64,000 nt of DNA from Chthonomonas sp. (GCA_016788115.1 JAEURR010000006.1:186001-250000), one strand, 5' to 3'; counted from the stretch's first letter, positions 16,313 to 25,332 are shown. The notes: generated from the sequence alone by a model not told the origin. Made by a program: numbers and translations.

Positions 16313-17788
16313 ATGAGTTTTCGAGAAGGGCTGAGCTTCGACGACATTTTGCTCGTACCGCGTCGCACCGAAGTGATGCCGAATCAGGTGGACCTCTCGA
16401 CCCAGTTCCTACCCGGCATCCACCTGAATACGCCCATCGTCAGCGCCCCCATGGACACGGTGACCGAGGCGCGGATGGCCATTTCGATCGCCCGTGAAGG
16501 CGGTGTCGGGGTTATCCACCGAAACATGACGATTGATCGTCAGGCCTCGGAAGTGGATCGAGTCAAGCGGAGTGAGAGCGGGGTCATTACGAATCCGATC
16601 ATGCTCACTCCGGACAAGCTCATTCAGGATGCAATTGACCTGATGGAGCGATTTCACATCAGCGGGGTGCCCATCGTCGACAACACGGGCAAGCTCCTCG
16701 GTATCTTGACCAACCGCGACATCCGATTTGAGACCGACTACAAGAAGCTCGTGAGCGAGCGGATGACCAGCAAAAACCTGGTGACCGGTCGTACCGGGAC
16801 GACGCTGATCCAGGCCCAGGCGATCCTCGCCGAGCATCGCATCGAGAAGCTCCCCATCGTGGACGATTCGGGCAAGCTGACAGGACTCATCACGATCAAG
16901 GACATCTTGAAGGTGATCCAGCATCCGAATAGCACCAAGGATTCGCTCGGTCGCTTGGCGGTCGGCGCAGCAATCGGTGCCCTGCGCGACCCGTACGAAC
17001 GGGCCAAGGCACTGCAGGAAGCAGGCGTCGACTTTGTCGTGATTGACGCGGCCCATGGTCACTCGGCGGGCGTGATGAACTGCCTGAAGATGCTCAAGGA
17101 GAAGCTGCCCGACCTGAAGGTCATCGCGGGCAACGTCGCCACCCGAGAGGGCGTGCGCGAGCTCGCCAAGATCGGAGCGGACGGTCTGCGAATCGGGATC
17201 GGAGCAGGTTCGATTTGTACCACTCGCGTGGTCGCGGGCGTGGGTGTCCCCCAGTTCACTGCCGTGTACGAGTGCGCGATGCAAGCCCAAGAAATCGGTA
17301 TCCCCACCATCGCTGACGGTGGAGTGCGCAGTTCAGGCGACATCGTGAAGTGTCTGGCCGCTGGCGCAAGCTGCGTGATGATGGGCAACATGTTTGCAGG
17401 ATGCGACGAATCGCCGGGTGAGACCGAGATTTACCGCAACCGCGCCTACAAGGTGTATCGCGGCATGGGCAGCATCGGCGCAATGAAGCAAGGCTCTAGC
17501 GATCGATACTTCCAAGTCAAGGAGGCGGGCGGCACCCTCGTTCCAGAAGGGGTGGAAGGACGCGTCCCCTTCAAGGGCGGGCTGGCCGAGACGGTCGCCC
17601 AGCTCATCGGCGGGCTGCGATCGGGCCTTGGCTACGTCGGGGCTGGCTCGCTCGCCGAGCTGCGAGAGTGTGCTGAGTTCATGCGCATAACCGGCGCTGG
17701 GCTGCGCGAGAGCCATCCGCACGACGTGTGGATCACCAAGGAACCACCGAACTACTCGTCGCCCTACGCGGGGACCGATAGCGACTAG
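16313..17788 (+). CDS. guaB: Inosine-5'-monophosphate dehydrogenase
   Basis: 491 residues from the ATG at 16313, the standard IMPDH N-terminus ([13 protein letters not shown]). Two CBS domains lie at about residues 95-210 ([21 protein letters not shown] and [19 protein letters not shown]). The catalytic barrel has the active-site loop [10 protein letters not shown] with the nucleophilic Cys, the flap region and [14 protein letters not shown]. The enzyme oxidises IMP to XMP with NAD+, the committed step of GMP synthesis. The longer frame upstream overlaps the CydA-like gene and is not used. It is a single gene. Confidence 0.97.
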   Translation: MSFREGLSFDDILLVPRRTEVMPNQVDLSTQFLPGIHLNTPIVSAPMDTVTEARMAISIAREGGVGVIHRNMTIDRQASEVDRVKRSESGVITNPIMLTPDKLIQDAIDLMERFHISGVPIVDNTGKLLGILTNRDIRFETDYKKLVSERMTSKNLVTGRTGTTLIQAQAILAEHRIEKLPIVDDSGKLTGLITIKDILKVIQHPNSTKDSLGRLAVGAAIGALRDPYERAKALQEAGVDFVVIDAAHGHSAGVMNCLKMLKEKLPDLKVIAGNVATREGVRELAKIGADGLRIGIGAGSICTTRVVAGVGVPQFTAVYECAMQAQEIGIPTIADGGVRSSGDIVKCLAAGASCVMMGNMFAGCDESPGETEIYRNRAYKVYRGMGSIGAMKQGSSDRYFQVKEAGGTLVPEGVEGRVPFKGGLAETVAQLIGGLRSGLGYVGAGSLAELRECAEFMRITGAGLRESHPHDVWITKEPPNYSSPYAGTDSD

Positions 17789-17841
17789 CTTTTTGTTTCA
17801 TTACTTGTCATTGCTGAGCTTCAATTTTAGGAGAGAAAATC

Positions 17842-18618
17842 ATGAATCGTGTCTTAACAAGCGGCTTTGCCGCGCTCATCGCCGCCTGCGCCTCGGCAGT
17901 AACACTCTATGATAACGGCCCCTTTGTGACGCGGCCTGGAGCGGGACCGAGTGGCTCGGACATCAGCGAGTGGACCGTCTTCACCACGTCCGCCGGGCCC
18001 GTCGCCTCGAACATCGGGTGCAACCTGAGCTCGTTCCGCGTGATCGAGGACTTCACGGTACCGAGCGGGCAGCAATGGAAGCTTACGGAATTTGCTTCGT
18101 TCGCCTTCCGAACGACTACGTCCACTGTCTTCCCACCGGTCTCTTCCTTCTCCGCCATGCACATCGCAATTCATACCGCGGACCCACGTTTGGGGGGCGG
18201 ACCCGCGCACGGTGACTTCGCAACAAACCGCTATGCGAGCTCGAAGTGGACCGGCGCATTCCGCACCTCACCCGGTGACGTCACCACCAGGCAACGCCCG
18301 ATCATGGAAGTCTTGGGTGATGCAAGCTGGGCCCCGGTCCTTAGTTCTGGGCGCTATTGGGTTGAATTCGCGCTTCAGACCACTTCAGCATCGAGCGCAG
18401 TGTTTGCGGTGGGTGTGTCGCCTGTCCCGAGCGGCGGCGATGCGCTGCAGCGACAGATCAGCAATGGACAACTCTTCGAGTGGGCACCGGTCACGACAGC
18501 GTTTCAGTTGCGCGGTACCGTGGTGCCCGAGCCGATGGCGGGGGCTGGGCTCGCGCTCGGCTTAGCCGCACTCTATTTGCGCAGACGGAAGAGAAAATCC
18601 TATAGTTTGGCCGACTAA
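17842..18618 (+). CDS. PEP-CTERM sorting domain protein, no other known domain
   Basis: 258 residues. A strong AGGAG ribosome site lies upstream. Signal peptide (VLTSGFAALIAACASA), a beta-rich body without a recognised family, then the PEP-CTERM tripartite tail: VPEP, a hydrophobic helix (GAGLALGLAALYL) and the basic RRRKRK. Such proteins are recognised by exosortase and delivered to the cell surface, often with exopolysaccharide. No exosortase gene is in the window. Confidence 0.88.
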   Translation: MNRVLTSGFAALIAACASAVTLYDNGPFVTRPGAGPSGSDISEWTVFTTSAGPVASNIGCNLSSFRVIEDFTVPSGQQWKLTEFASFAFRTTTSTVFPPVSSFSAMHIAIHTADPRLGGGPAHGDFATNRYASSKWTGAFRTSPGDVTTRQRPIMEVLGDASWAPVLSSGRYWVEFALQTTSASSAVFAVGVSPVPSGGDALQRQISNGQLFEWAPVTTAFQLRGTVVPEPMAGAGLALGLAALYLRRRKRKSYSLAD

Positions 18619-18636
18619 CGTTAGGCGGCCAAACTA
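18603..18636. terminator. Hairpin between convergent genes (PEP-CTERM and M32)
   Basis: An 11-bp arm TAGTTTGGCCG and its complement enclose a smaller palindrome, CTAACGTTAG. It overlaps the PEP-CTERM stop codon. There is no T-run on either side, so the efficiency is uncertain. Confidence 0.5.
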
Positions 18637-18645
18637 GCTATCCAC

Positions 18646-20136
18646 CTAGATGCGATAGATGTCCCGATACTTTTTGTTCAGGGCTTCCACGTAGTCATCG
18701 GCCTGCATCGGCTTGCCGGTGACCCGCATGACAAGCTCCTTGGGCGCATACTTGCGGCCCTGCGAGTACACGTGCTCTTGCAGCCATCGCAAGATCGGCC
18801 CAAACTCACCCTTCTCGATCAGTTCGTCGGTGTTCGGGATATCTTGTTGCAGGGTATTCCAGATCTGGTAGCTCAGCAGGTTCCCCATCGAGTAGGTCGG
18901 GAAGTAGCCGATGCTCCCCATGGACCAATGGACGTCCTGCAGACACCCCTTCGAGTCGCTCGGGACATCGACTCCCAAGTACTCTTTGTACTTCGCGTTC
19001 CACGCGGCCGGAAGGTCCTTGACCGCCAGCGTGCCGTTGAGCATGTCGCATTCAAGCTCGAACCGCACCATCACGTGCAGGTTGTACGTCACTTCGTCGG
19101 CTTCCACACGGATGAGCGAGGGCTGCACCTTGTTGACGAGGCGATAGAACTCGTCCAGATAGATGGCCGCGAGGCTGGGAAACTCTGCGTGCAACTCATG
19201 GAGATATCGCTTCCAGAACGGCTTGCTTCGACCCACGATGTTCTCCCACAATCTGCTTTGGGATTCGTGAATTCCCAGTGAAACGCCGCCCGCCAGCGGC
19301 GTCAGGTCCCACGCCTTGGGGGATCCCTGCTCGTACATGCCGTGACCAGCTTCGTGCAAGCTACTGAAGATGCTGCTGCACACGTGGTCTTGGAACCGGG
19401 TGGTGAGGCGGATGTCGCCAATCGACCAACCCGTGCAGAACGGGTGAGGTGCCGTATCTTGGCGGCCGCGCGTGAAGTCAAATCCAATGTCTTTGACCAT
19501 CATTTCGGTCAGTCGCTTTTGCCGTGCGATGTCCCACTCGCCACAGAGCAAGTGGTCATCGACCGCGACTCCGTGGGTCGTGATGTCGCGCACAAGGCCA
19601 ACGGTATTCTCCTTGAGCGTGGCAAACATGCGGCGGCAATCATCGGCCGTCGCACCCTCTTCGTACTGATCCAGCAGCGCATCGTACGGCTCGTGTTCGT
19701 ACCCCAAGTGGTTGGCTTCCTCGCGGACGATATCGAGCAATTGCTCAAGGAATGGGGCAAACGAAACAAAGTCATTGTTGGCGCGTGCGCGCACCCAAAT
19801 CTCGTGGCCCTCGGCGGCCAGTTTTGACTTCTTGGCGACCAGCGCGCTGGGGATCTTCGTGGCGAGGTCGAAGTCGCGCTTAACCACACGGGCGAGCGCC
19901 GCGTCATCCGAACCGGGAGCAACTTCGCCTGCGGAGCGCTCTAGCCAGCTGCCAACCTCGTCTGCCGTTAGCAGTTCGTGGGCCAATCGGCTAAGCTGGC
20001 TTACGTGCTGGGCTCGCGCTTCTGCGCCCCCTTCCGGCATGAAAGTCTGCTGGTCCCAGTCCATGATCGCAACGGCCGCGTGCAGTGCATTGACGTCTGC
20101 AAGGCGGGCTTTCAAGCGTGTCAGATTCTCGCTCAT
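18646..20136 (-). CDS. Carboxypeptidase Taq-type (peptidase family M32)
   Basis: 496 residues, the family's usual length. Zinc motif HEAGH in SSLHEAGHGMYEQGSP, with the downstream Glu in GIHESQSRLWENIVGRS, and the N-terminal MDWDQQTFMPEGGAEARAQ that is highly conserved in M32. These cytosolic metallocarboxypeptidases remove C-terminal residues with broad specificity. A -10-like TAAGCT ends 6 nt before the ATG, so the transcript is probably leaderless. It is convergent with the first PEP-CTERM gene and divergent from the second. Confidence 0.95.
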   Translation of the reverse strand: MSENLTRLKARLADVNALHAAVAIMDWDQQTFMPEGGAEARAQHVSQLSRLAHELLTADEVGSWLERSAGEVAPGSDDAALARVVKRDFDLATKIPSALVAKKSKLAAEGHEIWVRARANNDFVSFAPFLEQLLDIVREEANHLGYEHEPYDALLDQYEEGATADDCRRMFATLKENTVGLVRDITTHGVAVDDHLLCGEWDIARQKRLTEMMVKDIGFDFTRGRQDTAPHPFCTGWSIGDIRLTTRFQDHVCSSIFSSLHEAGHGMYEQGSPKAWDLTPLAGGVSLGIHESQSRLWENIVGRSKPFWKRYLHELHAEFPSLAAIYLDEFYRLVNKVQPSLIRVEADEVTYNLHVMVRFELECDMLNGTLAVKDLPAAWNAKYKEYLGVDVPSDSKGCLQDVHWSMGSIGYFPTYSMGNLLSYQIWNTLQQDIPNTDELIEKGEFGPILRWLQEHVYSQGRKYAPKELVMRVTGKPMQADDYVEALNKKYRDIYRI

Positions 20137-20142
20137 TCTTCA

Positions 20143-20148
20143 AGCTTA
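20143..20148 (-). promoter_or_regulatory. -10 box of the M32 carboxypeptidase gene (leaderless)
   Basis: TAAGCT on the minus strand, separated by exactly 6 nt from the ATG at 20136. The expected transcription start coincides with the start codon. Confidence 0.45.
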
Positions 20149-20231
20149 CCAAGGTGCTGGTCGTTGCTTCCGAAAGCTTCGCCGCTGTTCCGGCTCTCTT
20201 ATTGCGGCGTATGGGTCAAAGCATGCTTTCC

Positions 20232-20263
20232 CCCTTGCAGATAGCACTATTGCAAGGGACAAT
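20232..20263 (+). promoter_or_regulatory. Promoter with overlapping inverted repeat, upstream of second PEP-CTERM gene
   Basis: A -35-like TTGCAG (20235-20240), a 17-nt spacer and a -10-like GACAAT (20258-20263). An 8-bp inverted repeat, CCCTTGCA (20232-20239) and TGCAAGGG (20251-20258), overlaps both elements and could be an operator. The GGAGGGG ribosome site and ATG (20282) follow. Confidence 0.5.
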
Positions 20264-20281
20264 AGAAATGGAGGGGACTTA

Positions 20282-21322
20282 ATGAAGTCATTACTTGTTT
20301 TTAGTATTGTCCTAGCGGGAGGAGTGTCTCAAGCACAGTTCAAAGTGGTCGGTGCCACTGGGGACTTCACGCAAGGTGGTGCACCGATCTCGGTTGGCGA
20401 CGAACTCGACCAAAGTGCGAGGCTTTACGCGGCCGACGGGACCAGCAGTTTCAATCTTTCGAATCGGACGATCGCCGAGGATTACGCGTCTTTTAGTCGC
20501 TCAATCGTCGGGTTCAAGTCCAACCACCTCGCGGCGGGCGAGTCCGGCGATACGCTGGATATCCAGATGCCCAGCGACCGGATGGGCGGTATGTCCACCG
20601 CTTCGGACGGCGAGGTTCGACTGTTCTCGATGACCAGCGACAACTACGTCGGGCAGAACAAGCCCTTCTCATTCCAGTCGCAGATCACGACGACCGGTTC
20701 GGCCGCGGGCGAGGTGTTGATGGAATCCCTCGGGCTCGGAGGAGGCTCGCCCTATAGTCACCAGGTTGCATCTGGGGGGTTTTCCATCACGAACCTGGAT
20801 AACGGCTCTTGGGACCTCGACCCGGCTGTGGGCAAGGTGCTGATTGACCGCGCTGCGACCCCCACGGTCACTCTGGACTACACGCTCCCACAGTACTCGG
20901 TGCAACGCACCGGTCTGAACCTGTTTGGCCAGGACCGCGCGAACCCATTCTACGATCGGTACTTTGGGGGCATCTTGTACTTCCTGAGCACAGCCACGGA
21001 TTTCCGTGGGGTTGGCTGGCAAGACTTCAATGCGAACCAGGAGTTTGCTCCCGGGGACATGAGCAGCAAAACGCTGCCAGGTGCATCCGGCTCGCTCGTG
21101 TTCAACTTTGCGCCAATGCTTGGCACGTACACCATGTCCGGCGGCAGCCTGATTTGGGACTGGATGGGAGACGATGCGGGATTCCCGGCAACGCTCTATC
21201 CTGCGACGGGCACTTTCATCAATCCCACCGCACTCGAAGTGCGCGTGGTGCCGGAGCCCAATGCGCTCCTGCCTCTGATCGTCGGCTTGGGTGCCTTGGC
21301 GTTGCGTAGAAAGCGACGCTGA
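20282..21322 (+). CDS. PEP-CTERM sorting domain protein
   Basis: 346 residues from the ATG at 20282, which has a strong GGAGGGG site and gives a clean signal peptide (SLLVFSIVLAGGVSQAQ); the frame is open far upstream but that part overlaps the M32 gene. The body is beta-rich with Gly/Ser/Asp-rich turns and no recognised domain. The C-terminus has VPEP, a hydrophobic helix (LLPLIVGLGALAL) and RRKRR. It is likely processed by exosortase and surface exposed. The promoter carries an inverted repeat, so regulated expression is likely. Confidence 0.88.
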   Translation: MKSLLVFSIVLAGGVSQAQFKVVGATGDFTQGGAPISVGDELDQSARLYAADGTSSFNLSNRTIAEDYASFSRSIVGFKSNHLAAGESGDTLDIQMPSDRMGGMSTASDGEVRLFSMTSDNYVGQNKPFSFQSQITTTGSAAGEVLMESLGLGGGSPYSHQVASGGFSITNLDNGSWDLDPAVGKVLIDRAATPTVTLDYTLPQYSVQRTGLNLFGQDRANPFYDRYFGGILYFLSTATDFRGVGWQDFNANQEFAPGDMSSKTLPGASGSLVFNFAPMLGTYTMSGGSLIWDWMGDDAGFPATLYPATGTFINPTALEVRVVPEPNALLPLIVGLGALALRRKRR

Positions 21323-21335
21323 GCTTAGCCCCACC

Positions 21336-21367
21336 AACTCCCCTGGCCGCTTGCCAGGGGAGTTTTT
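21336..21367 (+). terminator. Rho-independent terminator after second PEP-CTERM gene
   Basis: A 12-bp perfect stem (AACTCCCCTGGC with its complement), loop CGCTT and a run of five T residues. Confidence 0.92.
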
Positions 21368-21389
21368 CATTTTGGGTAGCCTCGCGGGT

Positions 21390-21851
21390 ATGGACGCTAA
21401 ACCGATCGCTCTCAAACGACTCAACGGAGCAAAGAGCATTGTCGCCGCCGACATTGAGGCGCTTCCCGAGGAAGCCCTCACCCGAAAGTTTGGGGATGCG
21501 ACCCGCACCGTGGCCGACATCGTCTTTGAGCTGAACCTGGTGAACGACCACATCGCTCGGGCAGTCCGAGGCGAGCAGCAGCCACCATGGCCCGAAGGTG
21601 GGTGGATCACTGCTCCGGCAGAGTTCAGTTCCAAGGAGTCTATCTTGGGTGCGTTTGTCGAGAAGATGGATGTCCTGATCGCGCTTGCCGAGGGAATGGA
21701 TGAGGCCGACTTCGCCACCGTCGTGGAGACCGAGATGGGGTCGTCAACCAAGTTCGAGCAGTTCATCTTTGCCTCGATGCACAACTGGTACCACAGCGGC
21801 CAGTTCAACTACATCCAGACGCTGCTCGGCGATTCCGATTGGCACTGGTAA
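21390..21851 (+). CDS. DinB/YfiT-like four-helix metalloprotein
   Basis: 153 residues. Three His positions of the DinB metal site are visible: NDHIAR (about residue 53) and HNWYHSGQFNYIQ near the C-terminus. DinB-fold proteins bind a divalent metal and often act as thiol-dependent transferases or are damage-inducible; the substrate here is unknown. The ATG at 21390 is preceded by TAGCCT 7 nt upstream, a -10-like box, directly after the preceding terminator, so the mRNA may be leaderless. Confidence 0.85.
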   Translation: MDAKPIALKRLNGAKSIVAADIEALPEEALTRKFGDATRTVADIVFELNLVNDHIARAVRGEQQPPWPEGGWITAPAEFSSKESILGAFVEKMDVLIALAEGMDEADFATVVETEMGSSTKFEQFIFASMHNWYHSGQFNYIQTLLGDSDWHW

Positions 21852-21868
21852 GCGATCCGCCGCCTGGG

Positions 21869-21874
21869 TATAAT
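21869..21874 (+). promoter_or_regulatory. -10 box of tRNA-Leu
   Basis: A perfect TATAAT, 14 nt before the tRNA 5' end, in the context GGGTATAAT, which recurs at the rplK promoter. No -35 at 16-18 nt spacing is evident. Confidence 0.6.
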
Positions 21875-21888
21875 TGTCTCTCCGCCGT

Positions 21889-21975
21889 GCCCAGGTGGCG
21901 AAATTGGTAGACGCGCTAGTTTCAGGTACTAGTTCTCGCAAGGGAGTGATGGTTCGAGTCCATTCCTGGGCACCA
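21889..21975 (+). tRNA. tRNA-Leu (anticodon CAG)
   Basis: 87 nt including an encoded CCA. The acceptor stem GCCCAGG pairs with CCTGGGC, with discriminator A. The anticodon arm CTAGT-TTCAGGT-ACTAG carries CAG, reading CUG codons. The long variable arm (TTCTCGCAAGGGAG region) identifies a type II tRNA, and the T arm GGTTCGAGTCC is standard. Confidence 0.97.
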
Positions 21976-22032
21976 GAGGCGTCCCCGCGCCAAGCGGCTG
22001 AACATCCGAGACCTCGATCCGTCTAGGCTCGC

Positions 22033-22986
22033 ATGATCCCTCTAGCACTCACCCTCCTTGCTTCCGCGCCCAGTGCGCAACCCAACTACGAAGCCGCGTG
22101 GGAGTACGCCTCGAAGTTCCGTTCCCAGGCGGTACTCGTCATGGTGGACGGCAAGGTGGCCTTTGAGCGCTACGCCAACGGCGGTGGAAAGGATGAAATC
22201 CAGGCGATGGCGAGTGGGTCCAAGAGCTTCTGCGGCGTGGTCGCCGCCGCAGCTGCGACCGATGGACTGATCCGGTACGACGAGCGGGTGGCGGACACCT
22301 TCTCAGAATGGAAGCGAGATGCCCGCAAGTCCCGCATCACGGTACGGCAGTTACTATCCCTCAGCAGCGGTATGCCGGTCGGTTCGCGTGGGCGAGAAGG
22401 CGGCGAACGCGACGGGTGGGAGACCGCCAAGGGGCTGAAGCCGGTTTTCGAGCCCGGTGCTCAGTTCGCGTACGGTCCGAACTCCTTCAACATTTTTGGG
22501 GCGCTCATGGAGGCCAAGCTCAAAGGCGAGAAGTGGGAGGCGTACTTGGATCGGCGCATCAACAAGCCGCTTGGAATCAAAGTGCTGTATCGCGGGAAAT
22601 GCGCTGACGGCAATCCGCAGCTCGCTGGAGGCGGTTGGATCACCGCCCGGGACTGGCTCACGTTCGGGGAGTTCGTGCGACAAGAGGGTCGGTGGAATGG
22701 GAAGCAGCTGATCGACGCCGGGTTAATGAAGGAGCTATACCAACCCACCAAGTCCAATCCTGCCTACGGCATGAGCTGGTGGCTCGGCCAAGATGGAGAG
22801 CTGGAAATGATGTCGGGCCGTTCGCGTGCGGCGGCCGAAGGTTTTCGCATGGCTGCTGGCGCGGGCAAGCAACGCTGCTACATCGTCCCGTCCGCCAAGA
22901 TGGTCATCGTCCGAATGGGTAAGGTGTCTTTGGGAGGCCAAGGCTGGAGCGACCAAGAGTTTCTTGAGACCCTGGTTCCCCACTAG
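22033..22986 (+). CDS. Exported serine hydrolase, beta-lactamase/class C family
   Basis: 317 residues with a short signal peptide. The catalytic tetrad motif SxxK is seen as SGSK (about residue 62-65) and the second motif as YGPN (YxN). LSLSSGMPVG matches the family's conserved turn after helix alpha-6. Such proteins are penicillin-binding-protein-like esterases or peptidases outside the membrane; resistance activity is not implied. It lies just after tRNA-Leu, and idi starts 4 nt after its stop, so they may be co-transcribed. Confidence 0.85.
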   Translation: MIPLALTLLASAPSAQPNYEAAWEYASKFRSQAVLVMVDGKVAFERYANGGGKDEIQAMASGSKSFCGVVAAAAATDGLIRYDERVADTFSEWKRDARKSRITVRQLLSLSSGMPVGSRGREGGERDGWETAKGLKPVFEPGAQFAYGPNSFNIFGALMEAKLKGEKWEAYLDRRINKPLGIKVLYRGKCADGNPQLAGGGWITARDWLTFGEFVRQEGRWNGKQLIDAGLMKELYQPTKSNPAYGMSWWLGQDGELEMMSGRSRAAAEGFRMAAGAGKQRCYIVPSAKMVIVRMGKVSLGGQGWSDQEFLETLVPH

Positions 22987-22990
22987 GAAG

Positions 22991-23518
22991 ATGAACGAAG
23001 AGCTTGTCCAGATCGTTGACGATAACGGCCAGACGATCGGATCGATGGAGAAGCTAGCAGCGCACGAACACGGTGGAACGCTCCACCGCGCGGTGTCGGT
23101 CCTTCTCTTTAACTCCCGTGGTGAGTTGCTGATCCAGCGCCGAGCCGCCACCAAGTATCACTTTGGGGGGCTCTGGGCCAACAGTTGCTGCTCCCACCCT
23201 GCGCCCGGCGAAGAGCCGCTGGCCGCGGGCCGAAGGACATGCGAACGGGAGCTTGGGATCTCGCCCGAACTGCGAGAGGTTGGTGCATTCACCTACGGAG
23301 CGCACGATGATCGTTCACAACTCACGGAGAGGGAGTACGACCATGTCCTCACGGCCGATTGGGACGGTGAACTACACCCAAACTCGACCGAAGTTCAAGA
23401 AATCCGCTGGGTCGCTCTGGATGCGCTCCGCTCCGAGATGCAACGTGAGCCCGAACGATTCGCTCCCTGGCTGTCGCACATCTTGGATGGGTTCGCTACC
23501 GTTTCCCGGCCCAGTTGA
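22991..23518 (+). CDS. idi: Isopentenyl-diphosphate delta-isomerase, type I (Nudix)
   Basis: 175 residues from the ATG at 22991. Family motifs: LHRAVSVLLFN, LLIQRRAATKYHFGGLWANSCCSHP (catalytic Cys and metal-binding His), the Nudix-like helix EPLAAGRRTCERELGI and EREYDHVL with the metal Glu. It interconverts IPP and DMAPP for isoprenoid synthesis, working downstream of the DXP pathway whose dxr is also in this window. The last 23 nt overlap the convergent DinB gene. Confidence 0.95.
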   Translation: MNEELVQIVDDNGQTIGSMEKLAAHEHGGTLHRAVSVLLFNSRGELLIQRRAATKYHFGGLWANSCCSHPAPGEEPLAAGRRTCERELGISPELREVGAFTYGAHDDRSQLTEREYDHVLTADWDGELHPNSTEVQEIRWVALDALRSEMQREPERFAPWLSHILDGFATVSRPS

Positions 23519-24017
23519 TGTCGATGCCACGGGCCATGAGCAGTTCCGACAGTTGCCCCACGTGACCCCCGAGATGACGGATACTCACAATCTGGTGGTC
23601 GATCTTGGGGATCGGATACCACGGGAACCCGGACTCCGCGGAACCTAAATCAAGGGCGCGAACCCACCCATCGATGTTCTCGTACAGCATCTCCAAGTAC
23701 TCCAACAGATCTGCCTGTGAGTAGGTGGTCTCGACGGGCGGAACCCCCTCTTCATCGTCGGTCCACAGGATCCGCGCATGCGCCTGGTGCCGAGCCCAAG
23801 GCGTGAATTCGTCGCAATTGGGCATCGCATAGAAGTGCGTGTAGAACAACGAGTGATAGACGATACGCCAGTAGGTCCGAGGATGCGTGCCTTCGGCCCA
23901 TAGGTCGTCTGGGCAGACCGTAATGCACTCACGCAGCATGGTGAGACCTGCGCGATACTGGCCGACCAAAGCACCTTGAATGTCCATGCCATCTTGATAC
24001 CCCAGCGACCGAGACAT
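23496..24017 (-). CDS. DinB-family protein
   Basis: 173 residues. The DinB four-helix pattern and metal-site His are visible: WRIVYHSLFYTHFYAM in the first half and IRHLGGHVGQLSELL near the C-terminus. The function is unknown; the fold often binds Ni or Zn. It is divergent from chaN, and its ATG (24017) is preceded by TAGTAT exactly 6 nt upstream, sharing the -10 region with chaN on the other strand. It is convergent with, and overlaps, idi. Confidence 0.85.
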   Translation of the reverse strand: MSRSLGYQDGMDIQGALVGQYRAGLTMLRECITVCPDDLWAEGTHPRTYWRIVYHSLFYTHFYAMPNCDEFTPWARHQAHARILWTDDEEGVPPVETTYSQADLLEYLEMLYENIDGWVRALDLGSAESGFPWYPIPKIDHQIVSIRHLGGHVGQLSELLMARGIDINWAGKR

Positions 24018-24022
24018 CGCTT

Positions 24023-24029
24023 CATACTA
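24023..24029. promoter_or_regulatory. Overlapping bidirectional -10 elements for dinB-like gene and chaN
   Basis: CATACTA. On the plus strand CATACT (24023-24028) lies 6 nt before the chaN ATG. On the minus strand TAGTAT (24029-24024) lies 6 nt before the DinB ATG. The symmetry suggests one promoter core firing both ways and producing two leaderless mRNAs. Confidence 0.5.
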
Positions 24030-24034
24030 GATCT

Positions 24035-24925
24035 ATGCTTTCGAGCCTTCTTGTAAGCGCCGTCGCTCAGACTTCTTCGGTTTACACGTTGCCCATCGGT
24101 GCACCGGGCACCATGAACGTCCGGTCTGGCCAGATTGTCGAATCCAAATCCGGCAAGTCGACCAAGCTTTCGACGATTGTCCGATCGGCCGAGGGAGTCC
24201 AATACGTCCTCCTCGGCGAGAGTCACGACCACGCAGAGCACCATCAGATGCAGGCACAGATCATCGAGGCGTTCGCCAAATCGGGTCGCGACGTCGTGGT
24301 GGGTTTTGAAATGTTCGACAGGTCCAACCAGTCGAACTTAACGAACTGGCCGCTAGGCTGGGGCAGTGAGGAGGAGTTCATCCAAGAGTCGAATTGGAAG
24401 GCCCAATGGGGGTTCGACTTTGCTTTGTACAGACCGATCTTCACAACCGTCCGAAAGTACCGCTTGCCGATGGTCGCTCTAAACGTCCCGCGCGCATGGG
24501 TCCGGTCCGTAGGCAAGTCTGGATTCTCGGCCCTCACCCCTGAGCAGCAATCCGAACTCCCCAGAGACATGAGCCTGGGCAACCGAGACCACCGTACAGT
24601 TTTCGATGCCCTCATGGGGGGTCATGGCCCGACCGGTGGTTCCATGGACAACGTCTATTCAGCCCAGGTGCTCTGGGACGAAGGCATGGCTGATTCAGCG
24701 ATTAAGGCGCTGCGAAAGCGCGATCCCGCGGGCAAGCCGGTCGTGATTATCGTCGCCGGGATTGGGCATGTGATGTACGGTCAAGGGATCAATTATCGCA
24801 TCACCCGCCAGTCCGGTGCGCCCACACTCAGCGTGTCGATGGTTGAGACGAACTCCGCCATGACCGTCGCACGCGGTTTGGGGGACTTCGTCTATGCGGC
24901 GAAGGAGCAGGTGCGCGAGCGCTAG
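24035..24925 (+). CDS. ChaN-family (DUF399) exported protein
   Basis: 296 residues with a short signal peptide. The ChaN signature YVLLGESHDHAEHHQMQ near residue 58, VVGFEMFDRSNQ, and IIVAGIGHVMYGQGI near the C-terminus. ChaN-like lipoproteins bind haem or iron cofactors as dimers and are linked to iron uptake; the E and H residues of the ESHDH motif are typical. No lipobox is evident here. The last 4 nt overlap the convergent next gene at a shared CTAG. Confidence 0.85.
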   Translation: MLSSLLVSAVAQTSSVYTLPIGAPGTMNVRSGQIVESKSGKSTKLSTIVRSAEGVQYVLLGESHDHAEHHQMQAQIIEAFAKSGRDVVVGFEMFDRSNQSNLTNWPLGWGSEEEFIQESNWKAQWGFDFALYRPIFTTVRKYRLPMVALNVPRAWVRSVGKSGFSALTPEQQSELPRDMSLGNRDHRTVFDALMGGHGPTGGSMDNVYSAQVLWDEGMADSAIKALRKRDPAGKPVVIIVAGIGHVMYGQGINYRITRQSGAPTLSVSMVETNSAMTVARGLGDFVYAAKEQVRER

Positions 24926-25332
24926 TCGACGATTCCTTCCGCCCGGCGCAACGCGGCGACGTGCTCCGCTCCGCAGCTGAGCTTGTTGGCGAGCGGGGAG
25001 TTCGGTTTGACCACGCGCCAGAATGGCGAAACCTCGGTAAGCGCTGCACCCCCGGCCAGCGACTCAAGCGCAAGCTCAGCGATGATGCGCATGAAGATCC
25101 CGCTCGTAAGCGCGCACGTAGCGTCCGCGCCGTTGGCATGGGCCAGCTCCGCCCGGATCTGGGTCAGTTCCTTGGTCTGGCCATAGGGGATCAAGCGCAC
25201 GGATGCATCCATGATACGGGGGGTTGTAATGTACAACCTCGCTCCCGGGGCCATCCCCATCATAGGCCTTTCCAGTACTTCCACCTGCGGTGAGCCAGTC
25301 TCGTACTTTTGCTTCCAAGTCTTCTTTGCCAT
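24922..25332 (-). CDS. MGMT-like (alkyltransferase DNA-binding fold) family protein
   Basis: 136 residues. The sequence resembles the small conserved family annotated as MGMT family protein: KKTWKQKYETG, PRIMDASVRLIPYGQTKELTQIRAELAHANGADATCALTSGIF, SPFWRVVKPNSPLANKLS. This is the winged-helix DNA-binding part of O6-alkylguanine transferases without a PCHR active site, so no methyl transfer is expected; it may recognise damaged DNA as ATL proteins do. The family assignment rests on recall, and the role is inference. Confidence 0.6.
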   Translation of the reverse strand: MAKKTWKQKYETGSPQVEVLERPMMGMAPGARLYITTPRIMDASVRLIPYGQTKELTQIRAELAHANGADATCALTSGIFMRIIAELALESLAGGAALTEVSPFWRVVKPNSPLANKLSCGAEHVAALRRAEGIVD

